From: a virus
Reading direction: 5' to 3' (one strand)
Length of the DNA: 34,082 nucleotides
Virus record (IMG/VR): IMGVR_UViG_3300005528_000120
Span: 1-34,082 of that record
In this document: positions 13,939 through 22,301 of the stretch, piece by piece
Numbering within the stretch: the stretch's first letter is position 1
Layout of the letters: every line of letters starts with the position of its first letter
Notes under the pieces: model-generated
Seen by the model: the letters and a program-made list of their open reading frames with translations, nothing else
The model's database searches: none
Told to the model about the DNA's origin: nothing
Made by a program: the position numbers and the translations under genes

Positions 13939-16937
13939 GGTTGTGTTGCTAGTGTTGAAGTTGTTCCATCGCTCCACTTTACGACTAGGCGCGTTTTACC
14001 AGAGCCATTGTCTTCAGCATAAAGTCGGAGCCGATCTGCGGCAGGAGTGCCGGGTGCTGTCATTTCGAGCATTTCCAGCGCGGAGCCAGTTGTTCCAGCA
14101 CTGCCATTCCGAAATGCAAGAACATCAGTGGTTTCTCCATAAATGGTGCCATATCGAGTAACTGCATTGGTATCTGTGAAACGTAATGCAGCATTGGTTT
14201 GCCCAATCTGTAAATTATTAATTCTGAACTCACTGCCAAAGGCACCAAGATTTAAGGTGGCAGAACGGTCACTGCCACGCAGGGTAATGACTGCTGAGTT
14301 ATCGTTTGCCCCAACTAACAAACTGCCGCGTTGAGCAGTGCATTCCAGCAACGAAGTTGAGCCTCCAGTGCCACCCAATAAACGCAACGCCGTTGAACTG
14401 GTCCCACTGTTTGTATTCGTAATTGCATACTCCAAACCACGACAAGTAGTGCCAACAGAGTTCCAAGTTTGGCTCAACGACAAACCAGCCGTGGTGAGCG
14501 AGCCAGCATTGATCGTTTGCGCTGCCGTAAATGTATTTGCGCCCAAGATTGCCAGCGTTCCACTGGCGCTCATGGCGTTTGCCAGACTTGCGGCCACGTT
14601 GGAGCCTAGGCCGGAAATGCCGGTGGAAACCGGTAGCCCGGTGCAATTGGTAAGCGTGCCGCTGGCTGGAGTGCCTAAGATAGCAGCCGTTCCGGTTTGC
14701 GGGATGAGCATCGTGCGCCAATTGGTAGTGCTGATAGCACGGCAGATCAGATTGAAGCCGACAGGCAAAGAAACTGCGGCATTGGCTGCAATGGCATCCA
14801 GTTGTTGTCCAGAAGCTGGATAAACATTCACAGGATTTGCAGCAGCATTGGTGATGTAAATCAAACGTCCTGCTGCAGCTGAGGGTAAGGTAATGCCGGA
14901 TGGGTTGCTGGCAGCGGTGGTGATCAGGTTGTTATCATTGGTCAGAGCTCCTTGGCCTTGTGCATCCGTGCCAGCCGTGACTGCAGCCGTGGTGGTGAGG
15001 AAGAGTGCAGGATCTTGGACGACAGGTGTGTTTAGAGTGGGGCTTGTGGCAAAAACCAAAGCTCCGGATCCGGTTTCACCGGTGACGAGTGTGGCCAAGT
15101 TGGCACTGGTCGGCGTGGCAAGGAAATTGGCTGCAGCGGTGCCCGTTTGAGCAATGAGCATGGTGCGCCAAGCGGTGGTGCTGATGGCACGGCAAATGAG
15201 ATTGAAGCCGACAGGCAAAGAAACTGAGGCATTGGCTGCAAGAGCATCCAGCGTGGCGCCAGTGGCAGGATAGACATTGACCGGATTGGCTCCGGCATTG
15301 GTGATGTAAATGCGCCGACCGACCGTAGCTGTGGGTAGTGTCACGCCAGAAGGGTTGGCAGCGGCGGTGGTGATCAGATTGTTATCGGTCGTCAGAGCCC
15401 CTTGGCCTTGCGCATTGGTGCCAGCCGTGACTGCAGCGCTGGTGCTGAACGTGATGGTCGGTGTGGTAATGCTCGGTGAAGAGTTAAAAACCAAAGAGCC
15501 CGATCCGGTTTCATTGGTGACCATCGCGGCCAAGTTGGCACTGGTCGGTGAGGAAATAAAATTGGCTGCAGCAGTGCCCGTTTGAGCAATGAGCATCGTG
15601 CGCCAAGCGGTGGTGCTGATGGCACGGCAAATGAGATTGAAGCCGACAGGCAAAGAAACTGAGGCATTGGCTGCAAGAGCATCCAGCGTGGCACCGGTAT
15701 CTGGATAAACGTTGACTGGATTGGCTCCGGCATTGGTGATGTAAATGCGCCGACCGACCGTGGCTGTGGGTAGTGTCACTCCAGAAGGGTTGGCAGCGGC
15801 GGTGGTGATGAGGTTGCTATCCGTTGTCAGAGCCCCTTGGCCTTGCGCATTAGTGCCAGCCGTGACAGCAGCGGTGGTGCTGAATGTGATGGTAGGTGTG
15901 GTGATGCTTGGCGATGTGCCAAAAACCAAAGAGCCGGATCCGGTTTCATCCGTGACTGCCGCCGCCAAATTCGATGAGGAGGGAGTGGCTAACCAGGTAT
16001 CAATGCCTGTGCCTGGTGTGACTGTGGCCAAACTTGTCAGTTGCAAGGTGCTGCGAGCTGCTGCCGCATCTGCATCGTCGATGAGCGTGCGACCAAAACT
16101 TGATAGATCCGTGACTGCTGCGGTGCCGGATCCGGTAAAGTAAGCCAATTTATCCGCTGCACTGGTTAGACCGGAGATGGCATTGAGATTGGCATTGGCG
16201 GTTTGATAGACCCAGCCAACGCGGATAAAGAGGGCACCATTGCTGCTATGAGCATGCACCACAGCAGCCACTTGCACGATCTGGCCGGTGGTCGGGGCGA
16301 TGTTAGTCAAGCTGCCACTGGTGCTGCCGGCATAAAGGATATCACCATCCACCCAGGTTTGTGAGTAATCCATCCCATCCGTTTCAATGCCGCGTAGGAG
16401 GCCAAAAGCAATGACATAGCCTTCTTCTCCATCGGCTAAAACTTCAGCGGTGAGGCCCATGAAATAAGTGGCTGGGCCAGTGCCATTCCATGGCTGGATA
16501 AGTAATTTTCCGCTGTTCCCCGTGGTGCCAGCAAACATGACGGGCACACCTTTGGTGATGGCGCTGCCGGTGCTATTACGCACGTGAAAAAGCACGTGCT
16601 GGCCTACCTGCATGGCAAAGCCATTGAGCTGGAGGTCCAGCGTTTCACGATCGCTATTCCATATCATTTCGCCTTGTGTGGCAAGGCTGCCGGTGGGCGT
16701 GGTATCAAAGGCAAGACGATTCAGATTGGCGAGGTCGCCAGCATCACTCTGCGTGATTGGCCCGGATTGCACGAGCTTGCCGGTGGTGCCATCAAAACGA
16801 GCCAGGGCGTTATCCGTGGCTGAAGCAGGGCCCACGACATCCCCGCCTGCCAAAGCAGAAACATCCACGGTGACAGCACCTTGGGCATCCACGGTGACAA
16901 TTGGTGCAGCGGAAACAGTGAGAAAGACGTCACTCAT
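13935..16937 (-). CDS. Tail fibre / receptor-binding protein, 1000 residues
   Basis: A long protein very rich in Thr, Ala, Ser, Asn and Gly, with beta-type sequence throughout. The N-terminus (SATDNALARFDGTTGKLVQS) and the C-terminus (APGTPAADRLRLYAEDNGSG, then TRLVVKWSDGTT) are of a type common in phage fibres. Residues about 318-758 consist of three tandem repeats of 145-150 residues (14666-15985). The ATG at 16937 overlaps the stop of the upstream gene (ATGA). It would form a trimeric fibre recognising the host surface. No intramolecular chaperone or enzyme motif was found. Confidence 0.82.
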   Translation of the reverse strand: MSDVFLTVSAAPIVTVDAQGAVTVDVSALAGGDVVGPASATDNALARFDGTTGKLVQSGPITQSDAGDLANLNRLAFDTTPTGSLATQGEMIWNSDRETLDLQLNGFAMQVGQHVLFHVRNSTGSAITKGVPVMFAGTTGNSGKLLIQPWNGTGPATYFMGLTAEVLADGEEGYVIAFGLLRGIETDGMDYSQTWVDGDILYAGSTSGSLTNIAPTTGQIVQVAAVVHAHSSNGALFIRVGWVYQTANANLNAISGLTSAADKLAYFTGSGTAAVTDLSSFGRTLIDDADAAAARSTLQLTSLATVTPGTGIDTWLATPSSSNLAAAVTDETGSGSLVFGTSPSITTPTITFSTTAAVTAGTNAQGQGALTTDSNLITTAAANPSGVTLPTATVGRRIYITNAGANPVNVYPDTGATLDALAANASVSLPVGFNLICRAISTTAWRTMLIAQTGTAAANFISSPTSANLAAMVTNETGSGSLVFNSSPSITTPTITFSTSAAVTAGTNAQGQGALTTDNNLITTAAANPSGVTLPTATVGRRIYITNAGANPVNVYPATGATLDALAANASVSLPVGFNLICRAISTTAWRTMLIAQTGTAAANFLATPTSANLATLVTGETGSGALVFATSPTLNTPVVQDPALFLTTTAAVTAGTDAQGQGALTNDNNLITTAASNPSGITLPSAAAGRLIYITNAAANPVNVYPASGQQLDAIAANAAVSLPVGFNLICRAISTTNWRTMLIPQTGTAAILGTPASGTLTNCTGLPVSTGISGLGSNVAASLANAMSASGTLAILGANTFTAAQTINAGSLTTAGLSLSQTWNSVGTTCRGLEYAITNTNSGTSSTALRLLGGTGGSTSLLECTAQRGSLLVGANDNSAVITLRGSDRSATLNLGAFGSEFRINNLQIGQTNAALRFTDTNAVTRYGTIYGETTDVLAFRNGSAGTTGSALEMLEMTAPGTPAADRLRLYAEDNGSGKTRLVVKWSDGTTSTLATQP
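14666..15985 (-). repeat. Three tandem repeats in the tail fibre gene
   Basis: Units 15551-15985, 15116-15550 (435 bases each) and 14666-15115 (450 bases), anchored by an almost identical 40-base stretch starting at 15622, 15187 and 14737. The first two units encode nearly the same 145 residues; the third has diverged. Each contains LPVGFNLICRAIST, WRTMLI and QTGTAA. Confidence 0.9.
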
Positions 16938-17293
16938 GGCGTGGTGGTGTAATCGTTGAGCACGTCGAGAGTGCCTTGCAGATAGGTATTCACGACGCCG
17001 GAGGCGCTGGTGGTTTGGATCTGCCAATACCAGGTGCCAGGGGCGAGGTCGAGTGCTTGCGGTGGCACGCTAAAGGTCCAGGTGGCGGCATTGGTGATGG
17101 TGATGTCTCCATCTGCCGAGGTGAGTTCGAGCTCAGGATCGGTGGCGGTGGGATCGACTTTAAAAGCCATGATCACACTGGCCAGCGCACTGGCTGGAGC
17201 CGGGGTGATGGCGATGGATGAGATGCCAGTCCAGGTATCATGCTGGACGGTGCTTAGGAGTTCGTTCAGATCATCGGAGCTGCCGGGTTTCAC
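16934..17293 (-). CDS. Small tail-tip or fibre-connector protein, 119 residues
   Basis: A 119-residue beta-rich protein (SSIAITPAPASALASVIMAF, then LTSADGDITITNAATWTFSV, and LDLAPGTWYWQIQTTSASG) resembling the immunoglobulin-like or BppU-N-terminal type found in baseplate proteins, often the adaptor between tail tip and fibre. The start is GTG at 17293, decided by a TTTGACA box exactly 13 bases upstream. The stop overlaps the fibre ATG. Confidence 0.6.
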   Translation of the reverse strand: MKPGSSDDLNELLSTVQHDTWTGISSIAITPAPASALASVIMAFKVDPTATDPELELTSADGDITITNAATWTFSVPPQALDLAPGTWYWQIQTTSASGVVNTYLQGTLDVLNDYTTTP

Positions 17294-17306
17294 GTAGCAG
17301 GGCCGA

Positions 17307-17313
17307 TGTCAAA
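17307..17313 (-). promoter_or_regulatory. TTTGAC box before the 17293 gene
   Basis: TTTGACA on the minus strand ends 13 bases before the GTG start at 17293. Its TGA also serves as the stop codon of the upstream gene. Confidence 0.6.
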
Positions 17314-17725
17314 AGTAACAAGCTAGAACAATGCTTTCGAGCGTTTCACCTTCAGCCACGGTGAAGTTGTTGGTGACAGTAGCACCGCCGAAAGTGTAGG
17401 CTGTTTCATCGCCATCAATGGTCACATACATTTTGATGGGTATTTTTGACGCGGTTTGAGTGACAATGAAAGTCTGATCTCCAGGTCCGCCGACGGGATT
17501 GGTCCATGGTAAATAATCGGCCCATACATTGCCAGTGCGTCCTTGAGCAAATTCAGGAGGGGTGCCGCCACTCAGGGTCATGGAGCCCAAAGTCAAAGGA
17601 GCACCATTGACGCTGGTATCAGCGGTTAAAACTCCAAAATCACCTAGAGGCAAATATCCGCCAAAGCCGATGACATTACCGGGCTCCAGATATTGCAAGC
17701 CCATGGATGGAGTGGGCACGGTCAT
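17309..17725 (-). CDS. Tail-tip structural protein, 138 residues
   Basis: Not assigned to a family. It is Gly-rich and beta-type (LEPGNVIGFGGYLPLGDFGV, then TSVNGAPLTLGSMTLSG). It contains the segment KIPIKMYVTIDGDETAYTFG and ends in VLACYF. The ATG at 17725 overlaps the stop of the upstream gene by 4 bases, so the longer frame to 17830 is not used. It lies between tape measure and fibre, where tail-tip components are encoded. Confidence 0.62.
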   Translation of the reverse strand: MTVPTPSMGLQYLEPGNVIGFGGYLPLGDFGVLTADTSVNGAPLTLGSMTLSGGTPPEFAQGRTGNVWADYLPWTNPVGGPGDQTFIVTQTASKIPIKMYVTIDGDETAYTFGGATVTNNFTVAEGETLESIVLACYF

Positions 17726-18273
17726 GAGGTCCAGTAATAAAAATACGGCGAGATGCGAATCTGTGCCGATAAATTGAACCACTGATAACGCGTGATGGCG
17801 ACGGGAGAGGCGGCCCTGTTGATGGTGCAAAGCAAGACGCGACCATAAGACGTATCACTCACTTGAGCACTAGACGAGACTTCGATGCTTGTGGAAGTGA
17901 TGGTGCCGCCGATGACGTAACCGTCCTCCGTAGTGCGATTGACTGCACAACGGAGATACACATAATTCATGCCTGAAAGCAGGCTGATATCTGCCACAAC
18001 CGGCGTGAAAGTCGTGACCCCATCATTGATGGAGCCTGGTGTGAGCCTGAGTTTATTGCCATTATTCTCCAAGGTTGGAGCCCATGCTCCCTTGAAAGTG
18101 CCGCCAGCGCCGCCACCTGGGGCAGCATGGAAAGACACGCCATTGGCAGTTTCCTGCACCCGCACGGTGCGACTGCTCTTGGGCATGAGCCTGCGAATCA
18201 TGCCGGCCAACTGGCGGATGTGCTGGGCCTTAATCGGCTCCCCAGGATAAGGATTCGGAAGATTGGCAATCAT
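17722..18273 (-). CDS. Tail-tip structural protein, 183 residues
   Basis: The N-terminus is NPYPGEPIKAQHIRQLAGMI followed by RRLMPKSSRTVRV, a helix used in many phage tail proteins for docking; the rest is beta-rich (GGTFKGAWAPTLENNGNKLR, then NYVYLRCAVNR and SYGRVLLCTIN). It is probably a tail-tip or minor tail protein. It starts at 18273, 3 bases after the stop of the upstream gene, and overlaps the next gene by ATGA. Confidence 0.62.
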   Translation of the reverse strand: MIANLPNPYPGEPIKAQHIRQLAGMIRRLMPKSSRTVRVQETANGVSFHAAPGGGAGGTFKGAWAPTLENNGNKLRLTPGSINDGVTTFTPVVADISLLSGMNYVYLRCAVNRTTEDGYVIGGTITSTSIEVSSSAQVSDTSYGRVLLCTINRAASPVAITRYQWFNLSAQIRISPYFYYWTS

Positions 18274-18276
18274 CTG

Positions 18277-19038
18277 TTAGCTGTAAAGATCGTTATCCCA
18301 AACATCGCCAGCCGGTGAGCTTTCCCAAACGTAAGTGGTTTCAAAGGTGCCGCCGACCCAGCCATTGGCAGTGGAGCCCATGAAAAGCCAATTGGAGGAT
18401 CCAATGCTAGGTGCAGGCCCAGGAGGAGTGGATTTTTTCCCGATGGAATAAGGCACACTCCATGAACCGCCGAGCCTGCGATAGCGCCAGATGTATTTTG
18501 GAGCGAGGTAACTGACGGTGCCGCCTTCGATTTTATCTGCGCATTCTTCCCCGCGAGAACTGACCAACCCATCACGGCGGGCATTGCCATCGGCATCGAG
18601 AGGGCCGAGCTGAATCATCATGCCAAGGATGCGCAAGTCCTCACTGGCCAGGCTTTGATAACGTGGATGGCGCAGGATGCTGACGGATTCCAAGGAGGCT
18701 TCCAAATCATAGAAGTCTGTGATGGGAGTGCCTACATTCCCAGGATAACCTGGGATCGGGCTAGGCGCATTGGGATCCGAGTTTTCGACGGCATTGCCAT
18801 AGCGATACTGGACTTCCGCAATGTTACCTTCCTGCAAGGCGATGGAGTAACCGCGCAGCGTGAGAGTGTTTCCCAGAATCTGCAGCGCGGTGCCGAGCGC
18901 TGGATGCGAGGCAGGATCCAGAGCAGACTCCGTTTTCATGATCACCGGCACGGTGTGAGTGACGCCGCCCTGATCGGAAACATCGATGGTGCGGCCTACG
19001 GTGGGTGTGGCAATTTTTCCAAGCTGAGTGGCGGCCAT
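18277..19038 (-). CDS. Minor tail protein, 253 residues
   Basis: Directly after the tape measure, where siphoviruses encode distal-tail or tail-tip proteins. The protein is beta-rich with long Gly/Ser/Pro loops (NSDPNAPSPIPGYPGNVGTP) and an aromatic C-terminal part (YIWRYRRLGGSWSVPYSIGK, then SNWLFMGSTANGWVGGTF). No Dit or Tal family motif was recognised with certainty. The start is 1 base after the tape-measure stop. Confidence 0.62.
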   Translation of the reverse strand: MAATQLGKIATPTVGRTIDVSDQGGVTHTVPVIMKTESALDPASHPALGTALQILGNTLTLRGYSIALQEGNIAEVQYRYGNAVENSDPNAPSPIPGYPGNVGTPITDFYDLEASLESVSILRHPRYQSLASEDLRILGMMIQLGPLDADGNARRDGLVSSRGEECADKIEGGTVSYLAPKYIWRYRRLGGSWSVPYSIGKKSTPPGPAPSIGSSNWLFMGSTANGWVGGTFETTYVWESSPAGDVWDNDLYS

Positions 19039-19039
19039 G

Positions 19040-20380
19040 TTATTGATAGGTCATGTTGAACTTTTTCACCGCTTTCTCGATCTCGGAAAGGTAAGCGTTT
19101 CCTTTGTCCATGCTGCGAGCTTGTTGTTGCAGCACGGCACTTTGTTTGACGAGCTCCGAGATCATGCGTGAGGCTCCATTGCTGAGTGGATTCATTGAAG
19201 TGCCGCGGCCATAGCTGGTATCGACATCTCCTTTCAGGCCACCGAAGGCGACACCTTGCAGGGCAGAGGCTTGAGCGGAAAGCTTGCGGGATTGCTCATT
19301 GAGTTGGGATTGGATGATTTGGGAGAAAGGGTTAAGGAAAGCAGGCATGCTATTTCGCAGACTGCTCATGATGCTTTCTGGCAAACTTTGAATGCCAAAT
19401 CCACCGGCTGTCATACCCGCACGCTTTCCCACCGATGTGCTGGTAGGTGACGAATCAAGTTTGCTGCCGCTCAAATCACTAATAGCCTTGAATGCTTCAC
19501 CGATACTTTTGCCATCGGTGATCATTAATCCAATCGCAGCCGTGGTGTTTGCCAAGGTATCATTGATGACTTTGAACGTGTTAAAACCAATCTTTGTAAC
19601 GCCTCCAATTGCACCGCCAAGCTCACGAAAAAGATCGATGTTTTCGCGAAGCATGTTTGCCATGTTACCAAGTCCCGAAACACCTTCGCCAACAAATCCA
19701 CTGGCTAACGCCACTGTGGCCTCATCCACTGCTGTGCCAATATCAGCCAGCGATTCGTCAAGTCCAGCAGAAGCGCGTGTTAACTGACTGAATCCTTGAA
19801 TGAGGGTATTGACGAACTGCTCGGCGCTGATATTCATCTTTTGCAGCGCATCAGTGTCCGATGTGCCAAACATGTTTTTCATCACGCTGCGCACTTGCGG
19901 CACACGCTCGGCAATTTGGTTAATCTCCTCAGCGCTGACCTTGCCTTTGCTGATGATTTGCGTCAGGGCCAAGATTACGCCGTCGAGATCGGATGAGGTG
20001 CCACCAGCCAGCGATAGTGCATTACCAAATTCAATGATGGCAGATTTGCTCATTTCTGCGGTTACTCCCACAGATCGCAATTTGATATCTGCCTGAACGG
20101 CTTGTTTGAAATCGACGCCTGGCAGTCTGGATGCTTCACTCAATTCATTGATGCGGTCCGATGCCTTTTCCGCGCTGCCTTCCAAGGTCGTCATGCCTCG
20201 CTTCATGCGATCAAACTCCGTTACTGTCTGTGTCGCTTGTTTAATCAGGGCTGTCAGTCCAATACCTGCAACGGCAGCAGTCAGACCCGATGCGGCTCCT
20301 TTAACCATTTGTGGCAAACCATCCACGGCTTTTTGAAAAGACCTGGCATCAGCTCCAATTTCGACAACGACGGCGGACAT
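19040..20380 (-). CDS. Tail tape measure protein
   Basis: A 446-residue protein with the N-terminal tape-measure domain: FQKAVDGLPQMVKGAASGLT, then FDRMKRGMTTLEGSAEKASD, LSLAGGTSSDLDGVILALTQ and GKVSAEEINQIAERVP. Hydrophobic Ala/Gly-rich helices occur in the middle (IGGVTKIGFNTFKVIND, LANTTAAIGLMITDG). Tape measure length sets tail length; 446 residues is short, predicting a tail of very roughly 65-70 nm at about 1.5 angstrom per residue. It follows the G/GT chaperone genes, the usual order. A TTTGACA box lies 16 bases before its start. Confidence 0.88.
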   Translation of the reverse strand: MSAVVVEIGADARSFQKAVDGLPQMVKGAASGLTAAVAGIGLTALIKQATQTVTEFDRMKRGMTTLEGSAEKASDRINELSEASRLPGVDFKQAVQADIKLRSVGVTAEMSKSAIIEFGNALSLAGGTSSDLDGVILALTQIISKGKVSAEEINQIAERVPQVRSVMKNMFGTSDTDALQKMNISAEQFVNTLIQGFSQLTRASAGLDESLADIGTAVDEATVALASGFVGEGVSGLGNMANMLRENIDLFRELGGAIGGVTKIGFNTFKVINDTLANTTAAIGLMITDGKSIGEAFKAISDLSGSKLDSSPTSTSVGKRAGMTAGGFGIQSLPESIMSSLRNSMPAFLNPFSQIIQSQLNEQSRKLSAQASALQGVAFGGLKGDVDTSYGRGTSMNPLSNGASRMISELVKQSAVLQQQARSMDKGNAYLSEIEKAVKKFNMTYQ

Positions 20381-20398
20381 ATCGTGTGGCGGTGGATG

Positions 20399-20967
20399 TC
20401 AAAGGTCCACACCGGCCCATGGATCATCTAAATCCACCGCGGGCACAGGTGCATCCGTGGCGATCATTTGCCAGGACGACGTTTTGTAGGTGCGCAGGCC
20501 TTGGCGGCGGAGCTCGGCATGGATGAATCCTAACAGCTGCCACAGCGGCCAATGCCAGCCGACCTGGCGTGGATCATGCCCACACCTCACGGCCTGCCAG
20601 ATGAGAGCGATAGCGACGTCTGGCTCATCGCTATCGTCTAGGCCAAAGGGGAGGTGGCTCCGGCGGGAGGTTCCGCTTCGACGAAGGCGGCCTTCATGCG
20701 CTCGATGTCCCGCGTCATGCTTTTAAAAATGCCAGGATAGGCCGCAAGATCGAGGCTATAAGCATGCCGTTTGGCTGCCGCGAGGATTTCGTCATCACTG
20801 GCGTTTTCAATGGCAGCGATTTCTGCGGTGTGGAGGTAGTGCCACAAGGTAGCTGCGTGCAGCTGCTGGGCCTGATCCGCTGCAGGGGCAGTGATCATGG
20901 GGCAGTTTAAGCGGAGCAGCAGGGCATAGCTGGCAGCGGAGAGAGGGCGCATGGCGGGTGTGGGCAT
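20399..20967 (-). CDS. Tail assembly chaperone fusion GT, made by -1 frameshift
   Basis: Translation begins as the G protein at 20967, slips one base back at CCCTTTG (20644-20650) and continues in the -1 frame to TGA at 20399, giving about 189 residues. The T part begins GLDDSDEPDVAIALIWQAVR and runs on through HDPRQVGWHWPLWQLL to an Asp-rich end (VDLDDPWAGVDL). The frame is open across the whole overlap. The GTG at 20590 inside it is probably not a real start. Lambda makes gpGT in the same manner; the fusion binds the tape measure and tube protein during tail assembly. Confidence 0.82.
20608..20650 (-). promoter_or_regulatory. Programmed -1 frameshift signal
   Basis: On the minus strand the heptamer C CCT TTG fits X XXY YYZ in the G frame and lies one codon before the G stop. 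Seven bases further on, a perfect 9-base-pair stem (20628-20636 with 20608-20616, sequence CGATAGCGA and its complement) closes an 11-base loop. Slippery site, spacer and stem are those of a classical -1 frameshift element. Confidence 0.88.
20638..20967 (-). CDS. Tail assembly chaperone G
   Basis: A 109-residue, helix-rich protein (AADQAQQLHAATLWHYLHTA, then NASDDEILAAAKRHAYSLDL and IERMKAAFVEAEPP). The position two genes after the tube protein and directly before the tape measure, and the frameshift signal at its end, identify it as the lambda G counterpart. ATG at 20967 is chosen; the longer frame to 21348 overlaps another gene. G is the product when no slippage occurs and is expected in excess over GT. 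Confidence 0.8.
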   Translation of the reverse strand: MPTPAMRPLSAASYALLLRLNCPMITAPAADQAQQLHAATLWHYLHTAEIAAIENASDDEILAAAKRHAYSLDLAAYPGIFKSMTRDIERMKAAFVEAEPPAGATSPLA

Positions 20968-21004
20968 CAAGCGAGTTGTTGCAGGAAGAAGTTTCGAGAA
21001 TAGG

Positions 21005-21415
21005 TCAAGACTTCTGGCATGAGAGGCATTGAGATTCGAGGGCTTGCAGCCGCTGCTCGATGCTGCGCTCGGTTTCCGAGGGACGGCGAGGGCGCTGGAC
21101 GGCTTCCACAAAGCGATGATGCAGCGTGGCAATGCGATCGCCGCCATCATTCCAGCCGATCTCGTAAATGGCAGTGAGCAAATCATCGAGGTCATCTGGA
21201 GGATCGAGGACAATGTGCAGGTGCGGGTAATGCGTTTGCCGCACAAAGCTGTGGGAAGTGGTGTGATCCGCGTGACGCATTTCACCGGCCTCACGAAATC
21301 CACGAGCCTGCAAAAACTGCACGACTTCCATTTTAAAACCACGGGCAAGGAGATCGGTCATTTCCGCATCGGTCATGCGTTTTTGATCGGCGATGAGTTG
21401 AGAGATAGAGGGCAT
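21005..21415 (-). CDS. Unknown tail-module protein, 136 residues
   Basis: Not recognised. Mixed alpha/beta protein with several His residues (RHADHTTSHSFVRQTHYPHL) and a charged helical end (RPRRPSETERSIEQRLQALE) with two Cys near the C-terminus. It shares one base with the upstream stop (TGATG at 21413-21417), so it is coupled to the 21415-21840 gene. Both lie between tube protein and chaperone, where lambda has none; they may be accessory tail or head proteins. Confidence 0.58.
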   Translation of the reverse strand: MPSISQLIADQKRMTDAEMTDLLARGFKMEVVQFLQARGFREAGEMRHADHTTSHSFVRQTHYPHLHIVLDPPDDLDDLLTAIYEIGWNDGGDRIATLHHRFVEAVQRPRRPSETERSIEQRLQALESQCLSCQKS

Positions 21416-21840
21416 CAGCGTTTGAGAGTTTTGAGGATGCTTTCGCGAATGGCGCGGGGATCATTGGGGCCGAGTAGGCCGATTTTTCCACCACGGCCAC
21501 GAATGACGTGCATGTGATGTTGGCTGTCTTTGCAGTGATCCACGGCCACGCTCATGTTTTCAAAGGCCGCTTTGATGTAGGCCAGTGGGTGTTCGGGGTG
21601 GCCATCCATCCATGTTTTGGAATGCCAGGCGGCGATCATTTCGGCGGTTTGGTATTGACCGCAGAGACTGGTGGGAGCCATGAACCAAGTCTGACGAGGT
21701 TTGCCATCCGGTGTTTCTCCGGCGTAGATGGTAGGCCATTCGACGGGCTGAATGCCGAGAGCGGTGAGGGCAGCAAAAAGCCGCGTGTCCGTGATGGAAT
21801 GCGGACGCGCGGCACTAATGAATCGTTCAGATTGGGGCAT
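21415..21840 (-). CDS. Unknown tail-module protein, 141 residues
   Basis: Not recognised. It begins MPQSERFISAARPHSITDTR, then LFAALTALGIQPVEWPTIYA and a His/Trp-containing central part (IAAWHSKTWMDGHPEHPLAY). The C-terminus is basic with HMHVIRGRGGKIGLLGPNDP. It lies after the tail tube gene and is coupled to the next gene. No catalytic pattern is clear. Confidence 0.58.
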   Translation of the reverse strand: MPQSERFISAARPHSITDTRLFAALTALGIQPVEWPTIYAGETPDGKPRQTWFMAPTSLCGQYQTAEMIAAWHSKTWMDGHPEHPLAYIKAAFENMSVAVDHCKDSQHHMHVIRGRGGKIGLLGPNDPRAIRESILKTLKR

Positions 21841-21879
21841 ATCTAGGAAGGGTGCGCAGGCTAGGGCCTGCCTCAGTCA

Positions 21880-22263
21880 TTAGGCATCGCTATCCATGAA
21901 AGGTGAGGCGACGAACTCGAGACTGAAGGTGTGGAAATCCGCATTGGCACCACGCTGGCGGGCACCGACGAGGACGGTATCACCAAAGCCACTGGAGGCA
22001 GCGGCACGGTAGAAATCCGTGGGAGTATTCGCGAGCGAGACTTTCACCGCGAGACGTGTGGTGAACGGAGTGGCAGCAGGCACGAGTGCCTCGAGCGTGA
22101 CATTGAGTTCATCCCCCCAAAGGCAGAGGCCGACTTTTTCTCCTTGAGAGTCCACCACAAAACGGCGTTCCGTGCTGAAGCTGGCGTCTTGGTTTTGCAG
22201 GATCATGCCGGTTTGAGCGGTCAAGCCTTGCACTGCATCGGTTCCGAGAAAGGTGGCGGCCAT
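21880..22263 (-). CDS. Major tail (tube) protein candidate, 127 residues
   Basis: A beta-rich protein (ATFLGTDAVQGLTAQTGMIL, RRFVVDSQGEKVGLCLWGDE, LNVTLEALVPAATP, HTFSLEFVASPFMD) of a size and pattern usual for phage tail tube subunits, situated between the tail-completion gene and the G/GT chaperones, where the tube gene belongs. ATG at 22263 is chosen; the frame extends to 22551 only as a shadow of the neighbouring gene. A TTTGACA box at 22300-22306 lies 36 bases upstream. Confidence 0.6.
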   Translation of the reverse strand: MAATFLGTDAVQGLTAQTGMILQNQDASFSTERRFVVDSQGEKVGLCLWGDELNVTLEALVPAATPFTTRLAVKVSLANTPTDFYRAAASSGFGDTVLVGARQRGANADFHTFSLEFVASPFMDSDA

Positions 22264-22301
22264 GGAAAAGGGAGAGGGGTGAAGTTGTGGGTGCAGCGGT
22301 G

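Noticed and set aside
14666-15985. CRISPR array or diversity-generating retroelement
   Set aside because: The repeats are long coding repeats without spacers, and no reverse transcriptase or template/variable repeat pair with adenine changes is found.
13883-17777. Several plus-strand frames opposite the tail fibre and tail-tip genes
   Set aside because: Their similarity to each other only mirrors the fibre repeats on the other strand; no domain or start signal is present.
20399-20590. Separate 63-residue gene starting at GTG 20590
   Set aside because: The frame is open further upstream into the G gene, and the slippery site plus stem explain it as the GT extension.
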